From an uncultured Comamonadaceae bacterium (lineage in GTDB: Bacteria; Pseudomonadota; Gammaproteobacteria; Burkholderiales; Burkholderiaceae): a stretch of 6,466 nt of DNA. The notes below the pieces were generated by a model that was not told the DNA's origin, did not search any database, and saw only the letters and a program-made list of their open reading frames with translations. Positions 1-5,887 of the stretch are shown piece after piece. Each line of letters starts with the position of its first letter. Position 1 is the stretch's first letter. Made by a program: the position numbers and the translations under genes. The stretch spans positions 1-6,466 of the forward strand of contig CAMLQP010000172.1 of assembly GCA_946482115.1 (NCBI GenBank), given 5' to 3'.

Positions 1-1103
1 AAGGCTCGCCCGCCTTCCGCGCCGGCCTCAAGACCAACGACCTGATCACCAAGATCGACGACACCCCGGTCAAGGGCCTGGGCATCAACGACGCCGTCAA
101 GCGCATGCGCGGCGAGCCCAACACCCAGGTCACGCTGACCATCTTCCGCAAGGACGAGAACCGCACCTTCCCGGTCACGATCACGCGCGAGGAGATCAAG
201 ACCGTCAGCGTCAAGGGCAAGGTGCTCGAATCCGGCTACGCCTGGCTGCGCGTGTCGCAGTTCCAGGAGCGCACGGTCGATGACTTCGCGCGCAAGCTCG
301 AGGAGATCCACAAGGAGTCCCCCGACCTCAAGGGCCTGGTGCTGGACCTGCGCAACGATCCGGGCGGCCTGCTTGACGCGGCGGTGGCCATCTCGGCCGC
401 CTTCCTGCCCGAGGACGCGGTGGTGGTCTCCACCAACGGCCAGCTGGAAGAAAGCAAGTTCACCTACAGGGCCTCGCCGCGCTTTTACCTGCGCCGCGCG
501 GGCGGCGACCCCATCAAGCGCCTGACCGAGGCCACCAAGGGCATCTACAAGACCGTGCCGCTGGTGGTGCTGGTCAACGAGGGCTCGGCCTCGGCCAGCG
601 AGATCGTGGCCGGCGCGCTGCAGGACCACAAGCGCGCCACGCTGATGGGCAGCCAGACCTTCGGCAAGGGCTCTGTGCAGACCGTGCGCCCGCTCGGCCC
701 CGACACCGGGCTCAAGCTCACCACCGCGCGCTACTATACGCCGTCGGGCACGTCCATCCAGGCCAAGGGCATCGTGCCTGACGTGCTGGTGGACGAATCC
801 GAGGAAGGCAACCTGTTCGCCGCCCTGCGCATGCGCGAGGCCGACCTGACCGCTCACCTTGGCGCCAACGCCAAGGAGGACAAGCAGGACCCGGCCGCCA
901 TCAAGGCGCGCGAGGAAGCCCGCGAGAAGGCCCGCCTGCGCCTGGAGGAAGAGGCCCGCAAGAACCCGGGCCAGCGCCTCATGCCCGAGTTCGGCTCCGA
1001 CAAGGACTTCCAGCTGCAGCAGGCACTCAACCGGCTCAAGGGCCGTCCGGTCATTGTCAGCAAGACGCAGACCGAGCGCCCCGAAGAGAAGAAAGAGAAT
1101 TGA
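1..1103 (+). CDS. ctpA: S41 family C-terminal processing peptidase (CtpA/Prc-like), 5' end missing
   Basis: This is a partial gene entering from the left edge and open in frame from base 3; the in-frame ATG at 105 is internal. The visible protein starts inside a PDZ domain (GSPAFRAGLKTNDLITKIDD, bases 3-62), which binds substrate C-termini. The S41 protease domain follows. The motif SASASEI holds the probable nucleophile Ser (codon 591-593), and FGKGS holds the general base Lys (codon 666-668). They lie 25 residues apart, the Ser-Lys spacing known for Prc and D1 processing protease. DLRNDPGGLL (about 345-374) is the usual core motif before the active site. The last 80 or so residues are a charged, helix-prone tail rich in Glu, Lys and Arg, outside the catalytic core. 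The family acts in the periplasm, trimming or degrading envelope proteins from their C-termini; any signal peptide lies outside the window. The stop overlaps the next start by 4 bases, so the two genes are probably co-translated. Confidence 0.95.
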   Translation, partial: GSPAFRAGLKTNDLITKIDDTPVKGLGINDAVKRMRGEPNTQVTLTIFRKDENRTFPVTITREEIKTVSVKGKVLESGYAWLRVSQFQERTVDDFARKLEEIHKESPDLKGLVLDLRNDPGGLLDAAVAISAAFLPEDAVVVSTNGQLEESKFTYRASPRFYLRRAGGDPIKRLTEATKGIYKTVPLVVLVNEGSASASEIVAGALQDHKRATLMGSQTFGKGSVQTVRPLGPDTGLKLTTARYYTPSGTSIQAKGIVPDVLVDESEEGNLFAALRMREADLTAHLGANAKEDKQDPAAIKAREEAREKARLRLEEEARKNPGQRLMPEFGSDKDFQLQQALNRLKGRPVIVSKTQTERPEEKKEN

Positions 1104-1858
1104 CCGTCGAGCTGACCGATGCGCAGCTGCTGCGCTACTCCCGCCACATCCTGCTCGATGAGCTGGGCGTGGAGGGCCAGCAGCGGCTGCTGGGTTCGCA
1201 CGCGCTGATCGTCGGTGCCGGCGGGCTAGGCTCGCCGGTGGCCCTGTACCTGGCCAGCGCCGGCGTCGGCACCCTCACCCTGGCCGACCACGACACCGTG
1301 GACGCCACCAACCTGCAGCGCCAGATCGCCCACAGCCTGGCGCGCCTGGGGCAGCCCAAGGCGGAGTCGGCGCGCGAGGCCATGCGGGCCATCAACCCCG
1401 ATCCCGACATCCGCGTGGTTCAGCAGCGTCTGGACGACGCCCGGCTCGACGAACTGGTGCCCCAGGCCCAGGTGGTGCTCGACTGCACCGACAACTTCGC
1501 CACCCGCCACGCCATCAACCGCGCCTGCGTGAAACACCGCGTACCGCTGGTGTCGGGCGCCGCCATCCGGCTGGACGGCCAGCTGTCGGTGTTCGATGCG
1601 CGCGACGCGCAAAGCCCCTGCTACGCCTGCCTGTTCCCCGAAAGCGCCGACTTCGAGGAGGCCCGCTGCGCCACCATGGGCGTGTTCGCGCCGCTGGTGG
1701 GCATCGTCGGCAGCCTGCAGGCGGCCGAGGCGCTCAAGATCCTTTCGGGCATGGGCTCGCAGATGGTGGGCCGGCTGCTGATGGTGGACGGCCGCGGCCT
1801 GGCCTTCCAGGACATCCGCCTGAGCCGCCAGCCCGGCTGCCCGGTCTGCGGCGGCTGA
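1100..1858 (+). CDS. moeB: HesA/MoeB/ThiF family adenylyltransferase (likely MoeB)
   Basis: This 252-residue E1-like enzyme should adenylate the C-terminal Gly-Gly of a ubiquitin-like sulfur carrier, MoaD in molybdopterin synthesis if it is MoeB. The N-terminus (LLRYSRHILLDELGVEGQQRL) is typical of MoeB. GAGGLGS (39-45) is the nucleotide-binding glycine loop, NLQRQ (71-75) holds the conserved Arg, and DCTDNF (128-133) holds the acidic Mg/ATP residue. Cys190 in CATMGVFAP is at the place of the ThiF/MoeB active-site cysteine. Two pairs, CYAC (174-177) and CPVC (247-250), form the structural zinc site. No C-terminal rhodanese domain is present. The start is TTG at 1100, because no in-frame ATG or GTG fits the conserved N-terminus. 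It overlaps the protease stop (TTGA) after a purine-rich GAAGAGAAGAAAGAG stretch that can serve as ribosome binding site, suggesting translational coupling. No moaD or thiS neighbour is visible, so partner specificity (MoaD or ThiS) is not proven. Confidence 0.9.
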   Translation: MTVELTDAQLLRYSRHILLDELGVEGQQRLLGSHALIVGAGGLGSPVALYLASAGVGTLTLADHDTVDATNLQRQIAHSLARLGQPKAESAREAMRAINPDPDIRVVQQRLDDARLDELVPQAQVVLDCTDNFATRHAINRACVKHRVPLVSGAAIRLDGQLSVFDARDAQSPCYACLFPESADFEEARCATMGVFAPLVGIVGSLQAAEALKILSGMGSQMVGRLLMVDGRGLAFQDIRLSRQPGCPVCGG

Positions 1859-1873
1859 TCAGCCCTTTTTTTT
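1853..1873 (+). terminator. candidate intrinsic terminator of the ctpA-moeB unit, lying inside coding sequence
   Basis: A perfect 12-bp palindrome GGCTGATCAGCC (1853-1864) is followed, after one C, by eight T (1866-1873). Read on the + strand this is a short hairpin (GGCT, loop GATC, AGCC) and a U-tract. An alternative 7-bp stem AGCCGCC (1823-1829) with GGCGGCT (1850-1856) lies just upstream and shares bases 1853-1856. The palindrome contains the moeB stop TGA (1856-1858) and the yceD stop (TCA, 1859-1861), and the T-tract is part of the last yceD codons. The four-pair stem is weak, so efficiency is uncertain. On the - strand no U-tract follows, so it would act in one direction only. Confidence 0.5.
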
Positions 1874-2410
1874 GAGCTGCGCCAGCGCAGCAAACGGGTT
1901 GGGCTTGTCCGCCACCGGCACGTCGGCCTCGCCAGCCCGGGTCGGCACCGCCACCGGGCAGGTGTCGTGCAAGGGCACCAGGGGCAGCGCCATGATGAGC
2001 TCGTCCTCCACCAGCTCCATCAGGTCGAACGCCGCACTGAGCACCAGCACGTCCTCCTCGCTGTCCTCGTCCTCGGCCTCGGCGGTGGCCTCGTCGGCCA
2101 CGAAGCGGAACCAGCGGTCCACGGCCAGCGGCGTGTCCACCGGGCCCAGGCAGCGCTGGCAGGTCAGCGGCACAGCGGCCTGCGCCGTGAGGTGCAGCCA
2201 AAGCACCGGGGCATCGGCGCGGGCCACGCCGGTCAGCACGCCGGGCTGCCGGTACTCGGCCTGGGCGCTCCAGTGCACGGGCGCGCCTGGGGCCACCGCC
2301 TCGGCGGCCAGGCGCTCCAGATCGGCCAGCGGCAATTGGCCAGACAGCGGCTCGCCCGCCTGCGCGAAAGCGCGCAGGTCGAGGCGGTGGGGTTGGAATC
2401 GAAGGGACAT
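1859..2410 (-). CDS. yceD: YceD family protein (DUF177), linked to 23S rRNA accumulation
   Basis: The 183-residue protein matches the YceD/DUF177 layout: CQRCLGPVDTPL (84-95) with its Cys pair, an acidic stretch (106-119), then the conserved VEDELIMALPLVPLHDTC (134-151) and the C-terminal KPNPFAALAQLKKK (169-182). YceD is a cytoplasmic protein needed for normal 23S rRNA levels; its molecular activity is not settled. The ATG at 2410 gives the expected N-terminus; the leader has no strong Shine-Dalgarno sequence. In most proteobacteria yceD is followed directly by rpmF (ribosomal protein L32). Here the downstream side is moeB on the opposite strand with no gap, so rpmF is not adjacent. The last codons are CTC AAA AAA AAG GGC TGA, an eight-A run that invites slippage. 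Confidence 0.9.
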   Translation of the reverse strand: MSLRFQPHRLDLRAFAQAGEPLSGQLPLADLERLAAEAVAPGAPVHWSAQAEYRQPGVLTGVARADAPVLWLHLTAQAAVPLTCQRCLGPVDTPLAVDRWFRFVADEATAEAEDEDSEEDVLVLSAAFDLMELVEDELIMALPLVPLHDTCPVAVPTRAGEADVPVADKPNPFAALAQLKKKG

Positions 2411-2421
2411 GCCAGCCGGTG

Positions 2422-2442
2422 GACAATAGGGCCGCCATTGTA
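2422..2442. promoter_or_regulatory. divergent yceD / chaC-like promoter region with inverted repeat
   Basis: The 44-bp gap contains an inverted repeat, ACAAT (2423-2427) and ATTGT (2437-2441), separated by 9 bases. Each arm belongs to a -10-like hexamer. GACAAT (2422-2427) reads rightward toward the chaC-like gene. TACAAT (2442-2437, five of six to consensus) reads leftward toward yceD. The two would start transcription only a few bases apart and leave leaders of about 20 nt to the ATGs at 2455 and 2410. The -35 regions are poor on both sides, so this is a proposal from spacing and symmetry only. Confidence 0.35.
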
Positions 2443-2454
2443 TTCGCCCCTCCC

Positions 2455-3048
2455 ATGAGCACCTCCCTCCGCTGCGCCGCCACCATGCTGGCCCAAACCC
2501 GGGCCGAATGGGACGCCATGCACGCCCGCGACCCCGACGCCGACCTCTGGCTGTTCGCCTATGGGTCGCTGATCTGGAAGACCGAATTCCGCGTGACCGA
2601 ACGCCGGATGGCGCGCGTGCACGGCCACCACCGCGCGTTGCAGATGTGGAGCCGCGTGAACCGGGGCACGCCGGAGCGCCCGGGGCTGGTGCTGGCCCTC
2701 ATCTCCGGCGGCAGCTGCCGGGGCATGGCGTTGCGCGTACCCGCGCGCGACGTGCCCGAAACCCTGCCGCTGCTGTGGCACCGCGAGATGCCCAACCCGG
2801 TCTACGACCCCAAATGGCTGCGCTGCGAGACCGACCAGGGCCCTGTCACCGGCTTGTCGTTCACGCTCTCGCGCCACAGCCCCAACTTCACCGGCCAGCT
2901 CAGCGACGAGCGCTACCGCGAGATCTTCGCCCATTCGCGCGGGCGCTACGGCACCACGCTGGACTACGCCCGCAAGACCTGTGAACACCTGCGCGAGCTC
3001 GGCATCCACGACGCCGAGCTCGAGCGCCTGATCCGACTCGCCCCCTGA
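2455..3048 (+). CDS. chaC: ChaC-like gamma-glutamylcyclotransferase
   Basis: The 197-residue cytoplasmic enzyme is expected to cleave glutathione (gamma-Glu-Cys-Gly) into 5-oxoproline and Cys-Gly, as ChaC proteins do. The sequence shows [10 protein letters not shown] (33-42), the family's substrate-binding YGSL loop. It also has [16 protein letters not shown] (80-95) and WHREM (108-112), where Glu111 is at the place of the catalytic acid. The remaining family blocks are NPVYDPKWL (114-122) and SPNFTGQLS (142-150). An upstream in-frame GTG at 2419 would add 12 residues, but it sits inside the likely promoter. ATG 2455 fits a leader of about 20 nt, though no Shine-Dalgarno sequence is obvious at either. 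pdxH begins 4 bases after the stop, so the two are likely co-transcribed. The link between glutathione turnover and PLP is not explained by the sequence. In E. coli chaC sits beside the chaA antiporter; that context is absent here. Confidence 0.88.
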   Translation: MSTSLRCAATMLAQTRAEWDAMHARDPDADLWLFAYGSLIWKTEFRVTERRMARVHGHHRALQMWSRVNRGTPERPGLVLALISGGSCRGMALRVPARDVPETLPLLWHREMPNPVYDPKWLRCETDQGPVTGLSFTLSRHSPNFTGQLSDERYREIFAHSRGRYGTTLDYARKTCEHLRELGIHDAELERLIRLAP

Positions 3049-3052
3049 CGCC

Positions 3053-3688
3053 ATGAATATCGCCGACCTGCGCAAGAGCTACGAAAAAGCCGAACTCAGC
3101 GAAACCGACTCGCACGCCGACCCGCTGCAGCAGTTCGACCTCTGGCTGAAACAGGCCATCGAGGGCCAGATCCCCGAGCCCAACGCGATGACGCTGGCCA
3201 CCGTGGGCAGCGATCTGCGCCCCAGCACCCGCATCGTGCTGATCAAGGGCTACGACGAGCGCGGCATCGTCTGGTACACCAACTACGACAGCCGCAAGGG
3301 CCGGGAGCTGGCCGGCAACCCCTACGCCGCGCTTCAATTCCACTGGGTGGAGCTCGAACGCGTGGTCCGTATCGAAGGCATGGTGGAGAAAGCCACGGCC
3401 GAGGAAAGCGACGCCTACTTCCACAGCCGCCCGCTCGATTCGCGCATCGGCGCCTGGGCCAGCCCACAAAGCCAGGTGATCGCCGGGCGCTCGGTGCTGG
3501 TGACCAACGCGGCGAAGTACGGCGCCCAGTTCCTGCTCAACCCGCCGCGCCCACCGCACTGGGGCGGCTACCGGCTCAAGCCCACCGAGTGGCAGTTCTG
3601 GCAGGGGCGCAAGAGCCGGCTGCACGACCGGCTGCGCTACACGCAGCAGGCCGGCGGCGGCTGGCTGCGTGAGCGCCTCGCGCCCTGA
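3053..3688 (+). CDS. pdxH: pyridoxamine/pyridoxine 5'-phosphate oxidase
   Basis: PdxH is an FMN-dependent cytoplasmic dimer that oxidises PNP or PMP to pyridoxal 5'-phosphate, the last step of de novo B6 synthesis and of salvage. At 211 residues it has the usual length (about 218 in E. coli). Visible motifs are RIVLIKG (60-66) and [10 protein letters not shown] (74-83), which contact [16 protein letters not shown] (125-137), and the C-terminal signature [13 protein letters not shown] (181-193) with the PLP-binding Arg and His. Within that signature the position before Phe-Trp is Gln181, where the family pattern has Glu. The rest is intact, so activity is expected. The ATG lies 4 bases after the chaC-like stop, implying an operon. 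The 3' end meets phoX tail to tail with 6 bases between stops. Confidence 0.96.
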   Translation: MNIADLRKSYEKAELSETDSHADPLQQFDLWLKQAIEGQIPEPNAMTLATVGSDLRPSTRIVLIKGYDERGIVWYTNYDSRKGRELAGNPYAALQFHWVELERVVRIEGMVEKATAEESDAYFHSRPLDSRIGAWASPQSQVIAGRSVLVTNAAKYGAQFLLNPPRPPHWGGYRLKPTEWQFWQGRKSRLHDRLRYTQQAGGGWLRERLAP

Positions 3689-3699
3689 GGCGCCTCAGG
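3673..3699. terminator. bidirectional hairpin region between pdxH and phoX
   Basis: A perfect 16-bp palindrome CCTGAGGCGCCTCAGG (3684-3699) contains both stop codons, TGA of pdxH (3686-3688) and TCA of phoX (3695-3697). It folds as a 6-bp stem with a GCGC loop on either strand. A competing 7-bp stem pairs GCGCCTC (3673-3679) with GAGGCGC (3687-3693) across a 7-nt loop. The same GCGCCTC occurs again at 3690-3696, so the middle GAGGCGC can pair left or right. No T-tract follows on either side. It may therefore limit 3' decay or need Rho rather than act as a classical intrinsic terminator. Confidence 0.45.
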
Positions 3700-5752
3700 T
3701 ACCGATCACTCCGCCGTCGCGCTTGCGCACCACCACGGTGGCCGAGCGCGGGCGCCCACCGGCACCGTTGTCGGGCCACAGCGAGAAAGCCAGCGGGTTG
3801 TTGGCGATGTAGTCGTCCATCTTGGCGTAGTTGCCGCTGTTGGCCGGCTTGTTGGGGTGGTTGCCCACCTCGCCCGGGTGCTGCACGTTGATGAACATCG
3901 TGGTGCCGTCGGGCGTCCAGGTCACGCCGGTGATCTCGCAGCCCGAAGGGCCGGTGAGGAAGCGGGTGATCTCGCCAGTGGTCACATTGGCGGCCAGCAT
4001 CTGGTTGTTGCCCTGGCCGGCGTAGTCGCCCGCGTTCGAGAAGTTGCCGTCGGTCTGGATCCACAGCCGGCCTTCGGGGTCGAACTGCAGGCCGTCGGGC
4101 GAGTTGAAGGTGTTGCCGGCGTTGATGTGGGCCGAACCTTGTCTGTCGCCTTGCAGGGCCGGGTTGCCGGCCATTACGAAGATGTCCCAGGCAAAGCTGG
4201 TGGCCTCGACGTTGCCGCCGGCTTCGTTCCAGCGCACGATGTGGCCCCAGTGGTTGACGGCGCGCGGGTTGGCCGCGTCCCGCGCCGGGCGCGCCGAGGC
4301 GGCCGGGGTGCTGCCGTCCACCTTGTTGGCCGTGGGCGTGGCGCTGGAGCCGCGCAGGCTGTTGTTGGTGCAGGCCAGGTAGATCTCGCCGGCCTTGCGC
4401 GGGTTGGAGGCCACCCACTCGGGGCGGTCCATCATGGTGGCACCCACGCGGTCGGCCGCGGCGCGGGTGTTGAGCAGCACATCGGCCTGGCTGGCAAAGC
4501 CGTTCTCGGCGGTCAGGCCGTTCTGGCCGAACACCAGCGGCAGCCACTGGCCCTTGCCGTCGGCGCCGAACCTCGCCACGTACAGCGTGCCGCTGTCCAG
4601 CAGGTCCTTGCCCGAGGCGGGGTTCCTGGGGTCGTAGCGGCCGGTGCTGACGAACTTGTAGAGGTACTCGTTGCGCTCGTCATCGCCCGAGTACACCACG
4701 GCGCGCCCCGAGGGCGAGAGCACGAACTCGGCGTTCTCGTGCTTGAAGCGGCCCAGCGCGGTGCGCTTCTTCGGCGTGCTGGCGGGGTCGAACGGATCGA
4801 TCTCGACGATCCAGCCGAAGCGGTTGGTCTCGTTGGGGTTTTTGGCCAGGTCGAAGCGCGCGTCGCCCTTGTGCCAGCCGTAGCCGAAACCGTCCTTGTT
4901 GATGCCATAACGGGCCTGGGCCATGGTGGGCTTGTAGGCCGGGTCGTCGCTGCCGAAGTAGCCGTTGAAGTTCTCTTCGCAGGTGATGTAGGTGCCCCAG
5001 GGCGTCTGGCCGGCGCCGCAGTTGTTGAGGGTGCCCAGCACGCGCGTGCCGCCGGGGTCGGCGGCGGTGCGCAGCGCCGCGTGGCCGCGCACCGGGCCGC
5101 TGACCTCGGTGGGCGTGTAGCCGGTGATGCGGCGGTTGTAGCGCGAATCCTTCACCACGCTCCACTGGCCGTTGGCGCCCCGGCGCACCTCGATCACGGA
5201 CACACCGTGCGCGGCCAGCATCTTCTTCACGTTGTCGGGGTTCTGCGGCTGGTACCAGTTGGTGCCGCGGCCGGCCGGGAAGAAGTATTCGGGGTTGATG
5301 TATTCGTGGTTCATGGCCAGCAGGCCGGCATCGCTGCGGGGGCGGCCGTTGCTGTCCTTGAACGGGAAGAAGTTGATCGCGTCGTGGTTGTCGCCGGCCT
5401 GCTGCTCCTGGGCCTGCCAGCCCTCGTCGGCATTGCCGGTGAACGCGGGCGCGCCAGGGACGCAGGCATCGCCCCAGCGGTACATCACCTCGGCCACATA
5501 ACCGTCGGGCACGCGCACGCTGTCGCCGGTGCCGATGGCGATGGGTTTGAAGGAGATCTTGCCGCCGGCCGACGGCGCCGGGGACGCACCGGGCGTGGCG
5601 CAGGCGCTGAGGCCGGCCCCCAGGAAACCCATCAGGCCCAGCGCAGCGCCGGATTTCAGCAGGTGGCGGCGGCCCGGTTCGGCCAGGTCGTGGATGCAGG
5701 CGTTGCCAGACGGGTTGGACACGCCGTCTTCGTCGCGGATCAGATCGCTCAT
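3695..5752 (-). CDS. phoX: PhoX family alkaline phosphatase (DUF839), Tat-exported
   Basis: The 685-residue protein belongs to the PhoX phosphatases, iron- and calcium-dependent enzymes that release phosphate from organic phosphomonoesters outside the cytoplasm. The N-terminus carries a twin-arginine signal (GRRHLLKSG, 27-35), a hydrophobic stretch to about 50, and a lipobox-like LSAC (48-51), so it could be a Tat lipoprotein. Family blocks follow: LAMNHEY (145-151), NNCGAGQTPWGTYITCEENF (243-262), GRFKHENA (334-341), VYSGDDERNEYLYKFVS (353-369), MMDRPEW (440-446), CTNNS (461-465), SPDGLQFD (551-558) and WIQTDGNFSNAG (564-575). Cys245 is at the place I recall for the iron-bridging cysteine of Pseudomonas PhoX, and Glu259/Glu260 follow it. 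The start at 5752 is set by GGAG five bases upstream and by the Tat signal; the frame stays open farther upstream only as G+C-rich chance. A Pho-box candidate lies upstream. It is a single-gene unit here, with no phosphate transporter nearby. Confidence 0.93.
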   Translation of the reverse strand: MSDLIRDEDGVSNPSGNACIHDLAEPGRRHLLKSGAALGLMGFLGAGLSACATPGASPAPSAGGKISFKPIAIGTGDSVRVPDGYVAEVMYRWGDACVPGAPAFTGNADEGWQAQEQQAGDNHDAINFFPFKDSNGRPRSDAGLLAMNHEYINPEYFFPAGRGTNWYQPQNPDNVKKMLAAHGVSVIEVRRGANGQWSVVKDSRYNRRITGYTPTEVSGPVRGHAALRTAADPGGTRVLGTLNNCGAGQTPWGTYITCEENFNGYFGSDDPAYKPTMAQARYGINKDGFGYGWHKGDARFDLAKNPNETNRFGWIVEIDPFDPASTPKKRTALGRFKHENAEFVLSPSGRAVVYSGDDERNEYLYKFVSTGRYDPRNPASGKDLLDSGTLYVARFGADGKGQWLPLVFGQNGLTAENGFASQADVLLNTRAAADRVGATMMDRPEWVASNPRKAGEIYLACTNNSLRGSSATPTANKVDGSTPAASARPARDAANPRAVNHWGHIVRWNEAGGNVEATSFAWDIFVMAGNPALQGDRQGSAHINAGNTFNSPDGLQFDPEGRLWIQTDGNFSNAGDYAGQGNNQMLAANVTTGEITRFLTGPSGCEITGVTWTPDGTTMFINVQHPGEVGNHPNKPANSGNYAKMDDYIANNPLAFSLWPDNGAGGRPRSATVVVRKRDGGVIGT

Positions 5753-5757
5753 GGGGG

Positions 5758-5761
5758 CTCC
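5758..5761 (-). promoter_or_regulatory. ribosome binding site of phoX
   Basis: GGAG on the - strand lies five bases before the ATG at 5752. It is among the clearest Shine-Dalgarno sequences in the window. It decides this start over the much longer upstream open frame, in agreement with the twin-arginine signal placement. Confidence 0.7.
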
Positions 5762-5785
5762 GTGGGGTCGTTGGAAAACCGCCCC

Positions 5786-5819
5786 ACTGTGCCCAACGGG
5801 TGTGAAAAAACGGTGACAG
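5786..5819 (-). promoter_or_regulatory. candidate Pho box and -10 element of phoX
   Basis: On the - strand CTGTCAC (5819-5813), a 4-base spacer CGTT, and TTTTCAC (5808-5802) form two direct repeats with an 11-bp period. They match the PhoB box consensus (CTGTCAT, 4 bases, CTGTCAT) at six and four of seven positions. Ten bases downstream lies CACAGT (5791-5786), which keeps A2, A4 and T6 of the -10 hexamer. This is the layout of PhoB-activated promoters, where the Pho box replaces the -35. It predicts a leader of about 27 nt containing the GGAG site. PhoX genes are known Pho-regulon members in several bacteria, which supports the call; binding itself is inferred. Confidence 0.55.
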
Positions 5820-5832
5820 TCACGGTCCGTGA
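5813..5832. repeat. two overlapping palindromes in the phoX / DUF6314-like divergent region
   Basis: GTGACAGTCAC (5813-5823, 5-bp arms, one central base) overlaps TCACGGTCCGTGA (5820-5832, 6-bp arms, one central base). The first includes the strong half of the Pho box. Paired GTGA/TCAC arms resemble an operator for a dimeric regulator, and the position suits control of either flanking gene. No regulator gene is present in the window, so the binding protein is unknown. Confidence 0.4.
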
Positions 5833-5887
5833 GCGGTCGACTACCATGCCGCGCATGGCACGCGCTGACAGTAACGACACCGCAGGC

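Noticed and set aside
1226..1612. Open frame on the - strand opposite moeB
   Set aside because: His/Val/Gly-rich antisense shadow; moeB has complete motifs on the + strand.
2419..2454. GTG at 2419 as an earlier start of the chaC-like gene
   Set aside because: It precedes the proposed -10 elements, has no Shine-Dalgarno sequence, and would add 12 residues without family similarity.
2233..3075. Open frame on the - strand opposite the chaC-like gene, about 280 codons
   Set aside because: Shadow of the chaC-like gene with antisense-type composition; it also runs into yceD in the wrong frame.
3576..4547. Second open frame on the - strand within phoX
   Set aside because: Arg/Pro/Gly-rich shadow in another frame of phoX with no recognisable motif.
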